Below are positions 1 through 8,604 of a stretch of 64,000 bases of DNA, in pieces. The notes below the pieces were generated by a model. That model saw only the letters and a program-made list of their open reading frames with translations, was not told the origin of the DNA and did not search any database. Origin of the DNA: Corynebacterium hindlerae (GTDB lineage Bacteria; Actinomycetota; Actinomycetes; Mycobacteriales; Mycobacteriaceae); NCBI RefSeq assembly GCF_014117265.1, contig NZ_CP059833.1, positions 186,001 through 250,000 on the forward strand. Direction: 5' to 3'. Both the position numbers and the translations under genes were made by a program. The stretch's first letter is position 1. The number at the start of each line of letters is the position of its first letter.

Positions 1-346
1 AGTTCACGCTGTCCTGGGCAAAGGTGACGATGGTGGCTTCAGCCATTGCGGACCATGCTTGAGCCGAGGTGCGGTCTACCGGTGCGCCAGCTTGGCCGAG
101 CCGCGGATCATCCTTGGAAACAGTCTCGACGGTGACCCCAGTGGCGGTGTCCGGTACGGTCACCTGGATGTCTGGGGTGGTGGCCGTCGTAAAGCTGCCG
201 TCGTGCAGACCCCGAAGGCGACGCAGTGGTACGAAGCGCCACACTTCGTCACGGCCGTGGGGAACCTCGAAATCCTCAACGTTGAAGGAGGTAAACAGGT
301 CGCCCTTGTTGTTGTGGTAAGTAGCGTTCTTCACAGGGGCGGTCAT
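1..346 (-). CDS. sufD: SufD, Fe-S cluster assembly scaffold subunit (N-terminal part)
   Basis: Partial gene: only the first 115 codons lie in the window and the rest continues past the left edge. SufD forms the SufBC2D scaffold complex with SufB and SufC and is needed for iron entry during cluster assembly in the cytosol. The visible start reads [13 protein letters not shown] and contains the stretch HGRDEVWRFVPL, which fits the N-terminal region of SufD proteins (the WR.T/VPL segment). Its ATG shares one base with the TAA stop of sufB (TAATG), so the two are translationally coupled. Identity rests mainly on position after sufB and this short segment. Confidence 0.85.
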   Translation of the reverse strand, partial: MTAPVKNATYHNNKGDLFTSFNVEDFEVPHGRDEVWRFVPLRRLRGLHDGSFTTATTPDIQVTVPDTATGVTVETVSKDDPRLGQAGAPVDRTSAQAWSAMAEATIVTFAQDSVN

Positions 347-1791
347 TAACCCACAGATCCTTCCATTTGCAGTTCAATCAGGCGGTTGAGCTCCAGCGCG
401 TACTCCATTGGGAGCTCCTTGGCGATCGGCTCCACGAAGCCACGGACGATCATCGCCATCGCCTCGTCCTCGCCAATACCACGGGACATCAGGTAGAACA
501 GCTGGTCCTCAGACACCTGTGACACCTTCGCCTCATGTCCGAGAGAGACGTGGTCATTGCGGATGTCGTTGTAAGGATAGGTGTCCGAACGAGAGATATT
601 GTCCACCAGCAACGCATCACATTCGACGTTCGACGTGGAGTGGTGGGCGTCCTTGTTGACCTGCACCAGGCCACGGTAAGCGGCGCGGCCACCGCCGCGG
701 GCGACAGACTTGGACACGATGTTGGAGGACGTGTACGGCGCCATGTGCACCATCTTTGCGCCGGTGTCCTGGAACTGGCCTTCGCCCGCCATAGCGACGG
801 AGAGCACCTCACCCTTAGCGTATGGTCCGGTCATCCACACTGCCGGGTACTTCATGGTTACCTTGGAACCGATGTTGCCATCGACCCACTCCATAGTGGC
901 GCCCTCTTCACACTTGGTGCGCTTGGTCACCAGGTTGTAGACGTTGTTGGACCAGTTCTGGATGGTGGTGTAGCGGCAGCGGCCACCCTTCTTCACGATG
1001 ATCTCCACCACCGCGGAGTGCAGGGAATCGGACTTGTAAATCGGCGCGGTACAGCCCTCCACGTAGTGGACGTAAGCATCCTCGTCCACGATGATCAGGG
1101 TGCGCTCGAACTGGCCCATGTTTTCCGTGTTGATACGGAAGTAAGCCTGCAACGGGATGTCCACGTGGACGCCCTTCGGCACGTAGATGAAGGAACCACC
1201 AGACCACACGGCGGTGTTGAGTGCGGAGAACTTGTTGTCACCGGCAGGGATGACGGTGCCGAAGTACTCCTTGAACAGCTCCTCGTGCTCGCGCAGTGCG
1301 GTGTCGGTGTCGACGAAGATGACACCCTTTTCTTCCAGGTCCTGACGGATCTGGTGGTAGACCACCTCGGACTCGTACTGCGCAGCCACACCGGCGACCA
1401 GGCGCTGCTTCTCGGCCTCTGGAATACCCAGCTTGTCGTAGGTGTTCTTGATGTCTTCCGGCAGGTCGTCCCAGGTGGTGGCCTGCTGTTCGGTGGAGCG
1501 GACGAAGTATTTGATGTTGTCGAAGTCGATGCCGGAAAGGTCGGCACCCCAGGTTGGCATGGGCTTCTTTTCGAAGATGTCCAGGGACTTCAGTCGGCGT
1601 TCGAGCATCCATTCGGGTTCGCTCTTCATGCGGGAAATGTCTGCCACGACCTCGCGGGACAGACCGCGCTTGGCGGAAGCGCCGGCTACGTCTGGGTCAT
1701 GCCAGCCGAATTGGTATGCACCGATGGAATCGATGATCTCTTCGTCAGTGAGCTGGGGTTTGACGTCGCGGTCATGAGTTGCCTGCGTCAT
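346..1791 (-). CDS. sufB: SufB, Fe-S cluster assembly protein
   Basis: Encodes 481 residues, the usual SufB length. SufB is the main scaffold on which new Fe-S clusters are built in the SufBCD complex. The protein begins [16 protein letters not shown] and carries typical SufB blocks such as [20 protein letters not shown] and, near the C terminus, [17 protein letters not shown], the region that pairs with SufD. The ATG at 1791 has GGAAGGAG shortly upstream. The gene overlaps the end of sufR by 20 bases, so sufR-sufB-sufD is read as one operon on the minus strand. Expression is probably repressed by SufR when clusters are plentiful. Confidence 0.97.
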   Translation of the reverse strand: MTQATHDRDVKPQLTDEEIIDSIGAYQFGWHDPDVAGASAKRGLSREVVADISRMKSEPEWMLERRLKSLDIFEKKPMPTWGADLSGIDFDNIKYFVRSTEQQATTWDDLPEDIKNTYDKLGIPEAEKQRLVAGVAAQYESEVVYHQIRQDLEEKGVIFVDTDTALREHEELFKEYFGTVIPAGDNKFSALNTAVWSGGSFIYVPKGVHVDIPLQAYFRINTENMGQFERTLIIVDEDAYVHYVEGCTAPIYKSDSLHSAVVEIIVKKGGRCRYTTIQNWSNNVYNLVTKRTKCEEGATMEWVDGNIGSKVTMKYPAVWMTGPYAKGEVLSVAMAGEGQFQDTGAKMVHMAPYTSSNIVSKSVARGGGRAAYRGLVQVNKDAHHSTSNVECDALLVDNISRSDTYPYNDIRNDHVSLGHEAKVSQVSEDQLFYLMSRGIGEDEAMAMIVRGFVEPIAKELPMEYALELNRLIELQMEGSVG

Positions 1792-2488
1792 TAGCCGCTC
1801 CTTCCTTTGTTACACGTGGTGCCTTAGGTGAGTTGTTAATAGGTGTCAGTGGAATGTTAGTAGTACAGATGCCGTGGCCATCCACAATGGTCGCCAATGG
1901 CTGCACGTGCTGCCCGAGCAGTTCCGCGATCGCGCGGTGTTCGGCCTCGCATAGTTCAGGAAATTCCGAGGCCACGTGCGATATTGGGCAGTGGTGCTGG
2001 CACAGTTGCACTCCGCCACCGGCCTCGCTGGTCGACGCGGCGTAGCCACTTTTGGCGAACGCAGCGACGATCTGCTCGGTGGTTTGTTTGACGGAATCCT
2101 CCGATGCGTCCGCGGGGGTGATGCCGGCGACGATCTTTTCGATGCGTTTGCGGGCAAAGGCCCGGACGGCTTCTTCCCCACCGGTCTCCCGGAGTGCTTC
2201 GAGCGCCGAGGCTGCGAGAGTGTCGTAGTCGTGACCGAACTGGCTTCGTCCCCGATCTGTGAGAACGAAGGACTTTGCCGGACGGCCTCGGCCCCGCTGT
2301 GCACTGCTGCGAGCGGGAGCGACTTCCGCGAGGCCCTCGGCTTCCAGAATGTCCAGGTGCCGGCGGACTCCGGCGGCTGAAATTCCGAGGTGCTGGCCGA
2401 GGAACGAGGCGCTGCACGGGCCGCTGCGCAGCAGCGTGACCATGATTTCGCTCCTGGTGCGCCCATCGGCGTTATCTGAATGCGTCAT
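1772..2488 (-). CDS. sufR: SufR, Fe-S-sensing transcriptional repressor of the suf operon
   Basis: A 238-residue regulator. Residues 12-60 form a winged helix-turn-helix ([18 protein letters not shown] is the recognition part), followed by a basic [10 protein letters not shown] wing. The C-terminal half has four cysteines, C163, C167, C180 and C208, spaced C-x3-C-x12-C-x27-C. This is the spacing I recall for the [4Fe-4S] ligands of mycobacterial SufR. The holo-protein is expected to repress sufR-suf transcription, with relief on cluster loss. The ATG at 2488 is preceded by GGAGGTGA. The gene is first in the suf operon and overlaps sufB. Confidence 0.94.
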   Translation of the reverse strand: MTHSDNADGRTRSEIMVTLLRSGPCSASFLGQHLGISAAGVRRHLDILEAEGLAEVAPARSSAQRGRGRPAKSFVLTDRGRSQFGHDYDTLAASALEALRETGGEEAVRAFARKRIEKIVAGITPADASEDSVKQTTEQIVAAFAKSGYAASTSEAGGGVQLCQHHCPISHVASEFPELCEAEHRAIAELLGQHVQPLATIVDGHGICTTNIPLTPINNSPKAPRVTKEGAANDAGNS

Positions 2489-2546
2489 CGTAGGTTGTCA
2501 CCTCCGCTCGTGTACTGTACTGGCGCTAACGTCCAACATTGCTATT

Positions 2547-2561
2547 AGACAACATAAGTGT
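2547..2561. promoter_or_regulatory. Candidate SufR operator between sufR and mptB
   Basis: On the minus strand this reads ACACTTATGTTGTCT, an ACACT-N5-TGTCT arrangement 59-73 bases upstream of the sufR start. It is close to the ACACT-N5-TGTGA motif that I recall for mycobacterial SufR. Only one base of the second half differs. It lies in the 158-bp divergent region, so it could affect mptB as well. This is a motif match only; no promoter elements were identified with confidence. Confidence 0.4.
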
Positions 2562-2646
2562 TCCGTAATTCGTGCGCTTTGTCCAGCTCTACACCAGCGA
2601 CACGCCGAACCCGTGCTTAGCAAGCCCTCTAGTAGGATGTGGGAAC

Positions 2647-4305
2647 GTGACCGTATCCAGCAACACCCGCCCTCTGACCTGGCTAAAGGATGCCCTGCCA
2701 CGGCTTGGGGCACCCGGTTCGCGCTCTGCTGAGCTTCACGACGACCACAGCCTGGAAGCCCGGGACCTCAACTATTTCGAGCTGCGCCGCTTCGTCGCGC
2801 TGCGCTGGATTGGCACTCTCGGCGCCTTCATGATGGGAATTGGCGCGCTCGGGGCTGGGGCATTTCCGGTGGTGGGCAACCCATATCCACAGTTCCCGGC
2901 TGGCGCTGTCATGGCCAGGATGCTCACGACCTCGTCGATCGTCACGTTGCTGGGCGTCGGGTGCTTGGTGCTCGCGTGGGTGCTCATGGCTCCCTTCGTC
3001 AGTACTACCTTGGCGAATCCGTTTTCCTTGCGGCCAGGAAACGCCGCTCGCGTGTCCCTGCCGATGTTGCGCCGCACTTTTATTGCTTGGGTTTTCCCGA
3101 TCGCGCTCACCGCTCCGCTATTTACCCAGGACATTTACTCCTACCTCGCCCAAGGCGCCATAGTGGCCAGCGGGATGGATCCGTATTCCGGCGGGCCCGT
3201 TGATCTGTTGGGGCCGGATCACGTGCTTGCGCGGAGCGTGCCATTCATTTGGGCGCACTCCCCGTCCCCGTATGGCCCGGTGGCTCTTGCGATAGCCTCC
3301 GCAATTAGCACTGTCACGAACAACAGCATCTTATTCGGGGTGCTCGGGCACCGACTCGTGTCCGTAATCGGTCTGGTGTGCGCAGCGTGGGCCTTGGTCA
3401 AGCTCGCACAGCGCTGCCAGGTGTCCAAACAAACCGCGCTCTGGTTGGGCGCGCTCAACCCGCTTTCCTTGTTGCACCTGATCGGTGGCATCCATAACGA
3501 GGCTATTTTGCTCGGGTTCTTGCTGGCGGGCCTTGAGTTCGGGCTGCGGGGCGTCGATAAGCGTGGCGTACCCGGCTGGGCCCTGTTCGCCTTCGGTAGC
3601 GCTCTCATTACCTGCGCGGGTCTGGTGAAAGTCACTGGGTTTATCGCGTTGGGTTTCCTGGGGATGGCGTTGGCGCGCGCTCTGCAGCAGCGGGGCAGTC
3701 GGCCGTTCGTTGCTTTGGGCGTTGCTGTCGTGGCGCCAGCTACCGTCCTGGTGGCGGTCACCGCGCTTGTCACCGCCATTTCCGGGATCGGCCTGGGGTG
3801 GATCACCGGGCAAGGCGGTGCGGCCACGATCCGCAGCTGGATGTCGGTGACCACCGACGTCGGCATTATCGCTGGGGTGATCGGCAACTGGCTCCAGATC
3901 GGTGACCACACGGAACGGATGCTCTCCGTGACCCGCGCGGTAGGGCTCGCGGTGGCCGGCGCGTTTATGCTTCGTATGCTGCTCGCCACCTGGTGGGGGC
4001 GCATCCACCCTGTCGGCGGTCTGGGGGTGTCCTTGTTCGTGATGGTGGTGCTCTTCCCCGTCGTGCACCCCTGGTACCTGCTGTGGGCGATCCTGCCTCT
4101 CGCCGCGTGGGCGAACCGCCCGCTGTTTCGTGTGCTGGCGGCCGGATATTCTGCGATCATGAGCTTTTTCGTCCTTCCTCGTGGACTGAGGCTCCCAGCT
4201 GATACCGTGCTCAGCATCTACGTGGGAGCTGCGCTGCTGTTCATCGTGTTGCTCCTCGCTTTTGGGTGGCTTTTCCAAAAACGCGGAATCATTGGCCTAA
4301 ACTGA
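2647..4305 (+). CDS. mptB: MptB-type polyprenol-phosphomannose-dependent alpha-1,6-mannosyltransferase
   Basis: A very hydrophobic protein of 552 residues with about a dozen membrane segments, typical of GT-C glycosyltransferases. MptB starts the alpha-1,6-mannan backbone of lipomannan and lipoarabinomannan at the outer face of the membrane, using polyprenyl-phosphate mannose. The first periplasmic loop region contains TQDIYSYLAQG and DPYSGGP, characteristic of this family. I chose the GTG at 2647 (AGGATGTGGGAAC upstream) over an in-frame ATG 25 codons earlier, which would give a polar leader with no RBS. Location next to sufR and an ABC exporter matches other corynebacteria. The exact acceptor specificity cannot be read from sequence. 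Confidence 0.88.
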   Translation: MTVSSNTRPLTWLKDALPRLGAPGSRSAELHDDHSLEARDLNYFELRRFVALRWIGTLGAFMMGIGALGAGAFPVVGNPYPQFPAGAVMARMLTTSSIVTLLGVGCLVLAWVLMAPFVSTTLANPFSLRPGNAARVSLPMLRRTFIAWVFPIALTAPLFTQDIYSYLAQGAIVASGMDPYSGGPVDLLGPDHVLARSVPFIWAHSPSPYGPVALAIASAISTVTNNSILFGVLGHRLVSVIGLVCAAWALVKLAQRCQVSKQTALWLGALNPLSLLHLIGGIHNEAILLGFLLAGLEFGLRGVDKRGVPGWALFAFGSALITCAGLVKVTGFIALGFLGMALARALQQRGSRPFVALGVAVVAPATVLVAVTALVTAISGIGLGWITGQGGAATIRSWMSVTTDVGIIAGVIGNWLQIGDHTERMLSVTRAVGLAVAGAFMLRMLLATWWGRIHPVGGLGVSLFVMVVLFPVVHPWYLLWAILPLAAWANRPLFRVLAAGYSAIMSFFVLPRGLRLPADTVLSIYVGAALLFIVLLLAFGWLFQKRGIIGLN

Positions 4306-4311
4306 GTGCTT

Positions 4312-5250
4312 GTGACTGCCCAAGAATCTGCGCTTTCGCTGCGCAACGTGACCAAAAAGTTCGGCACGCACACCGCCGTCAATGATCTTTCCTTCGAGGT
4401 TCCCGCGGCCTCCGTCGTTGCCCTCCTCGGTCCCAATGGTGCGGGCAAAACCACGACGATTGAAATGTGCGAGGGTTTCCAACGTCCGGACAGCGGGACT
4501 ATTTCGGTGCTGGGCCTAAACCCGGTGACGCAGGCCGGCCAGGTCCGCCGCCGAATCGGGATCATGCTGCAAGGTGGGGGCGCGTATCCAGGAATCCGGG
4601 TGGGCGAAATGATGCGGCTGGTGGCGTCGTATAGCGCGCGCCCCCTCGACTCCGATTGGCTGCTGGACCTTGTTGGGCTGGCCGAGCACCGTCGCACCGC
4701 CTATCGACGTCTCTCCGGCGGGCAGCAGCAGCGACTCTCGCTGGCGCTTGCCCTGGTCGGCCGTCCGGAGCTGGTGTTCTTGGACGAACCGACCGCCGGG
4801 ATGGACGCCCAATCGCGACTACTGGTGTGGGATCTGATCAACCAGCTGCGGGCCGACGGCGTGACCACCGTCCTCACTACTCACCTGATGGACGAGGCGG
4901 AGGCACTAGCCGACAACGTGGTCATCATTGACCAAGGCAGCGTGGTTGCCAGTGGCACTCCCGCGCAGCTGATGAAGGCGCGCGACGCGGAGATTATGCG
5001 GATCCACGTGGATACCGTGGACGCGCTGGACGTCGATGTACTGCAGCGAGAGCTCGTTTCCTTCGGCGCGCAGGTAGAGGCCGTGAAACCGCACTCTTAT
5101 CGTCTCCTCGGCGAGGTAACCCCTGCGCTGCTCGCTGCGCTGACCGCCGAGGCCGCGCGGCAGGGCGTGCTGATTCGATCAATCGGGGTCGATGCCGGAT
5201 CCCTAGAAGAAGTCTTTTTGGACCTCACCGGACGGGACATGCGGAGGTAA
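4312..5250 (+). CDS. ABC transporter ATP-binding protein (drug/antibiotic exporter type)
   Basis: A 312-residue nucleotide-binding subunit. It has Walker A at residues 40-47 (GPNGAGKT), the ABC signature LSGGQ at 134-138 and Walker B LVFLDEP at 154-160, followed by a D-loop and the switch histidine in TTHLMDEAEAL. The C-terminal extension past residue 220 is typical of DrrA/CcmA-like exporters. It pairs with the permease gene 6 bases downstream, and the two form a half-transporter system whose substrate is unknown. The start could also be a GTG two codons earlier (4306), directly after the mptB stop. Neither has a strong RBS, so translation is probably coupled to mptB. Confidence 0.93.
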   Translation: MTAQESALSLRNVTKKFGTHTAVNDLSFEVPAASVVALLGPNGAGKTTTIEMCEGFQRPDSGTISVLGLNPVTQAGQVRRRIGIMLQGGGAYPGIRVGEMMRLVASYSARPLDSDWLLDLVGLAEHRRTAYRRLSGGQQQRLSLALALVGRPELVFLDEPTAGMDAQSRLLVWDLINQLRADGVTTVLTTHLMDEAEALADNVVIIDQGSVVASGTPAQLMKARDAEIMRIHVDTVDALDVDVLQRELVSFGAQVEAVKPHSYRLLGEVTPALLAALTAEAARQGVLIRSIGVDAGSLEEVFLDLTGRDMRR

Positions 5251-5256
5251 ATTGAC

Positions 5257-6027
5257 ATGACCAAGAACCACACCTTTAGCGATGGCACCTTCACCCCGGA
5301 CCCGCGCCACGCCAGCGTGCCGGTGATGATCGCGGCGCAGGCTCGCATCGAGGCCACACTATTCCTTCGCCACGGCGAGCAGCAGCTGCTGTCTCTGATC
5401 ATCCCCGCTGCCTTGCTCATTGGGCTGTCGCTTACCGACGTCCTGGGCCTGGACTCCCCCGTCCACACCGTGTTCCCGTTCACGCTCGCCATTGCGGGCA
5501 TGAGCGTCGGATTCACTGGCCAAGCCATCGCGGTAGCTTTCGACCGGCGCTACGGTGCCCTAAAACGGATCGGGGCCTCAGGGGTGCCTTCGTGGACTAT
5601 CATCCTCGGAAAAGTGGTGGCCGTGGTGGGCGTATCGATCGTCCAAACACTTATTCTGGGTGCCATTGCGCTGGCTATCGGCTGGACGATGCCCCTGAGC
5701 GGGATCCTTCCGGCCGCGGTTGTGATGTTGTTCGGTGTGGGCACGTTCACCGCTGTCGGCCTGCTGCTCGGTGGTACCTGCAGCTCTGAGGTGGTTCTCG
5801 CTGTGGCCAACACCCTGTGGTTCCTGCTGCTCGGTTCAGCCGCCTACTTCGTGTTGCGGGCCAGCGGGCCGATTCCGACCGCCGCGCTTATCATCCCTTC
5901 AGTGTCCTTCGCCGATGCGCTGCAGCAGGCGCTAACCGGCAGCATCGCGTGGCTGAATCTGCTGTTGTTAAGTTTCTGGGCGATCGCGGGTATGGCGGCT
6001 GCCACCAAGCTGTTCCGATTCAGCTAA
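5257..6027 (+). CDS. ABC transporter permease (ABC-2 type)
   Basis: A 256-residue membrane protein with about six hydrophobic segments, beginning after a soluble stretch of roughly 30 residues. The first segment reads IIPAALLIGLSL. A cytoplasmic loop with FDRRYGALKRIGASGVP matches the conserved loop of ABC-2 permeases that contacts the ATPase. ATG at 5257 has GGAGG 10 bases upstream, inside the end of the ATPase gene. It should form the membrane channel for the upstream ATP-binding protein. The substrate is unknown. The pair sits between mptB and ctaA, as in other corynebacteria, so a role in the cell envelope or heme handling is possible but unproven. Confidence 0.9.
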   Translation: MTKNHTFSDGTFTPDPRHASVPVMIAAQARIEATLFLRHGEQQLLSLIIPAALLIGLSLTDVLGLDSPVHTVFPFTLAIAGMSVGFTGQAIAVAFDRRYGALKRIGASGVPSWTIILGKVVAVVGVSIVQTLILGAIALAIGWTMPLSGILPAAVVMLFGVGTFTAVGLLLGGTCSSEVVLAVANTLWFLLLGSAAYFVLRASGPIPTAALIIPSVSFADALQQALTGSIAWLNLLLLSFWAIAGMAAATKLFRFS

Positions 6028-6107
6028 CCCAAATGTGGTGAGAGTTACGCGGTGGCTCCCTGATCCGATGGGCGGTTTTCCAGCCACACCAGATAAGATA
6101 AGCAAGC

Positions 6108-7016
6108 GTGTATACTCCCTTGCCAAAAGATAACAAGCCGATGAAAACCCAGCTCGCACTGGCACTTGCGGTTCTCATCGGACAGATCTCTATCACCGTC
6201 ACTGGCGCAATTGTCCGCGTGACCGGTTCCGGCCTCGGCTGCGATACCTGGCCGAACTGCCACCCCGGCTCACTGGTTCCAGTGCAAGGTGCAGCTCCAG
6301 CGCTCCACCAGGCTATCGAATTTGGTAACCGTGGCTTGGCCATCATCCTGGGCCTCATCACCGTCGCCCTCCTGGTCGCTGTCTACGCCGGCAAACGCCA
6401 CTCACTGATCAAACTTCACGCCTGGTACCAGGTAATCGGTGTGGTCATCCAGGGCGTGATCGGGGGTATTTCTGTGCACCTCGACCTGAAGTGGTGGGCA
6501 GTTGCCCTGCACTTCCTGCCATCGATGATCCTCATCTGGCTGGCCGTGCTCCTGTACGAGCACGTTAAGGCACCAGACGAGGGGGTGGACGAGTGGCACT
6601 ACCCACGCCCACTGCGCCTCCTCGCCGTCGGCTCCGCCGTCGCTCTAGCTGGCGTTCTCACCACTGGAACCATGGTCACCGGCGCTGGCGTCCACTCCGG
6701 TGATGCCGGGGACGGCATGGAAGGTCGCCTCGAAGTGGACATCGCTGAAATGGCGCACATTCACGCCCACTTCATGTACCTCTACCTCGGTCTCACTATC
6801 GGCCTGGTGGTCGCTCTTCTCACTGTGAAGGCTTCCCAGAAGGCTATGAAGTTCGGCTACCTCCTCATCGCGTTTATCGTGGTGCAAGCAGCCGTGGGAA
6901 TCATCCAGTACTGGTTCGGTATCCCGCGGTGGACCGTTCCACTCCACGTCGGTCTTTCTGGTGTTGTGACCGCGTACACTGCCCTGCTCTACGCAGCGGG
7001 ACGCGTTCGTTCCTAA
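6108..7016 (+). CDS. ctaA: CtaA, heme A synthase
   Basis: Oxidises the C8 methyl group of heme O to the formyl group of heme A, the cofactor of cytochrome aa3 oxidase. It has 302 residues and about eight membrane segments. Family marks are ITVTGAIVRVTGSGLGCDTWPNC near the N terminus, ALHQAIEFGNRG after it (first heme-ligand histidine) and MAHIHAHFMYLYLG and VPLHVGLSGV later (further conserved histidines). GTG at 6108 is the likely start; an in-frame ATG at 6141 is possible. The partner gene ctaB lies 2.3 kb away on the other strand, separated by mobile DNA. Confidence 0.94.
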   Translation: MYTPLPKDNKPMKTQLALALAVLIGQISITVTGAIVRVTGSGLGCDTWPNCHPGSLVPVQGAAPALHQAIEFGNRGLAIILGLITVALLVAVYAGKRHSLIKLHAWYQVIGVVIQGVIGGISVHLDLKWWAVALHFLPSMILIWLAVLLYEHVKAPDEGVDEWHYPRPLRLLAVGSAVALAGVLTTGTMVTGAGVHSGDAGDGMEGRLEVDIAEMAHIHAHFMYLYLGLTIGLVVALLTVKASQKAMKFGYLLIAFIVVQAAVGIIQYWFGIPRWTVPLHVGLSGVVTAYTALLYAAGRVRS

Positions 7017-7025
7017 GCGAGGGGG

Positions 7026-7085
7026 AAATCGAGCGTACCGATGGGATTTTTCGGCCGTGAAACGTCCCATCCGTACGCTCGATTT
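7026..7085. repeat. 60-bp palindromic repeat, copy 1 (REP-like)
   Basis: The outer 21 bases on each side are inverted repeats with a single mismatch (AAATCGAGCGTACCGATGGGA against its partner at 7065-7085), around an 18-base loop. It starts 9 bases after the ctaA stop and could act as a terminator or mRNA-stabilising hairpin. The same sequence family occurs at 17016-17075 in the reverse orientation, including part of the loop, which shows a dispersed repeat rather than a chance hairpin. Confidence 0.85.
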
Positions 7086-7094
7086 GTTACTTAA

Positions 7095-7427
7095 CCTGTT
7101 TTCAGAGTCAAGTGTGTCTCTGATTCGTGTTTTCCAGAGCGTAGGAGCCCTAAAACCTGTGTTTATTCCAGTCGGTGTCCTTCGATACCGCTTTTTGCGC
7201 TTGTGGTGGGGTGTGGCGGTGAACAAAACCGACCCTCCTGCCCAGAGGGTGCTGGGCCAGAACCAGGATTCAACGCTGCACCGTCCATGCCCAGTGGCGG
7301 GTTAGAGAGCTGATGTTGGCATGGCTGGAAGCAATCGAGAATAAAGCAAGCTGGGAAACAGGCCGACCAGTCCTGTTGTGACAACGCTAGCCCAGCCGAG
7401 TGCCAACACAGCATCGGATTCGATCGT
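7095..7427. repeat. Degenerate left half of an inverted-repeat element, cut off by the IS
   Basis: No gene is visible in this stretch. It shows patchy similarity to the reverse complement of 38232-38598. The clearest parts are a CGGTGA-CAAAA-CCGACCC block near 7213-7233 and the following stretch (GCTGGGCCAGAACCAG near 7251-7266 onward). Its length, about 333 bases, is near the 367 bases of the matching half in the intact copy. A weak terminal-repeat-like sequence (AGAGTCAAGTGTGTCTCTGA) lies near 7106-7125. The alignment was made by eye. Confidence 0.45.
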
Positions 7428-8604
7428 TGTCAACTAGTTGTGAATCATTGAGGGTAAATGGGGGGTAGGTAGTAGTGGCTGTTAGGTCATCACTGTGTCG
7501 AATATTGTTTGGGTTGTGTGACTTTCGGGGGTATTGGTGATGTTGAACCTCACTTCTGTTGGTGGGGTGGGTGTGATCGGTGGCTTGTGCCTGTAGCGGG
7601 CGGGGTTGTTGTTGAAAAGTTTTTCTTTGGTGGCTTTCCGGTTTCTGCCAGACTGGTGCCCATGTACCGGTCAACACGTCATGCGGGGTGAAATACGCCA
7701 ACCCGGAATGGACACGGGCAGTGTTATAGAACTTCACCCAGTCAGTCACCCATGCGGCTGCTTGGTCGATATCGTCGAAGACGTCTGGGTAGGTCAGATC
7801 GTTTTTCATCGTGGAAAACGATGATTCCATGTGAGCATTGTCATCGCTGACCCGTGGACGGGTAAAGGATTGAGTAATCCCGTGGGAGGCAAACAACTCT
7901 TTCAACACGTGTGATTTCATGGTCCGCCCGTTATCAGAATGGACGGATTCTACTGTGTGCCCGTGCTCATGGGCGAGGGTGATCACATCGTTAAACAGTG
8001 CTTTGGCTGTGGTAGCGCACGGGGATTCAGCCAGGATAAACCCAACAATGGCTCTGGAGTACAAATCCAGTGCCATATGCAACGCCACTGACTGCCCACG
8101 GTAAAGCAACGGCAGAATCGTAATATCCCACACGATGACTTGGAAGGGGCGGGTAGCATGCAGCTGCGGTGGGCGGGATGTGCTCTGGCCACGACGGACA
8201 CGTCGTGACGGTTGTTGCGGTGCCCCTGCCAGACGGCCAGGACAAGCAAACGGGTCTCTAGCGATCCGGTAATACGATGACAACGATGCCACCACCTGAC
8301 CTGTATCTAACGCTTCGTGATACGCCTGGAGTACTGTTTTACTGCAACCATCAGACAGTTGGGTGACAATCGTCGCTTTTTCTTCAGGTATCAAGGCCAC
8401 GTCACCACGGCGTTGATCATAAGGGGTGGGGTTATCCACCGTTCGGTATCCAGGGTGAAGGCGTTGATACCGACTCGAAGACGCCAACCCCGTCAACCGG
8501 GAGACCTCCCGGTGACTAAAACCAGCATCTACTAGTTCCTGATACAGGCGTAGCTCATTGTCAACGAAAGAATCGAACTCTTCCTGCTGGTCGTCGGTTA
8601 GTTG
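7387..8604 (-). CDS. IS transposase OrfB (DDE integrase core), made by -1 frameshift from OrfA
   Basis: About 405 residues if read from the frameshift site at 8604; an independent TTG start at 8496 would give 369. The N terminus contains a helix-turn-helix (AGFSHREVSRLTGLASSSR). The retroviral-type integrase core follows, with catalytic residues in VWDIT, SVHSDNGR and AHMESSF. There are 35 residues between the second Asp and the Glu, the DD(35)E signature. All three are present, so the enzyme could be active. Oddly, the frame runs through the left terminal repeat and stops about 40 bases outside the element, so the last 14 or so residues come from flanking DNA. Confidence 0.85.
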   Translation of the reverse strand, partial: QLTDDQQEEFDSFVDNELRLYQELVDAGFSHREVSRLTGLASSSRYQRLHPGYRTVDNPTPYDQRRGDVALIPEEKATIVTQLSDGCSKTVLQAYHEALDTGQVVASLSSYYRIARDPFACPGRLAGAPQQPSRRVRRGQSTSRPPQLHATRPFQVIVWDITILPLLYRGQSVALHMALDLYSRAIVGFILAESPCATTAKALFNDVITLAHEHGHTVESVHSDNGRTMKSHVLKELFASHGITQSFTRPRVSDDNAHMESSFSTMKNDLTYPDVFDDIDQAAAWVTDWVKFYNTARVHSGLAYFTPHDVLTGTWAPVWQKPESHQRKTFQQQPRPLQAQATDHTHPTNRSEVQHHQYPRKSHNPNNIRHSDDLTATTTYPPFTLNDSQLVDNDRIRCCVGTRLG

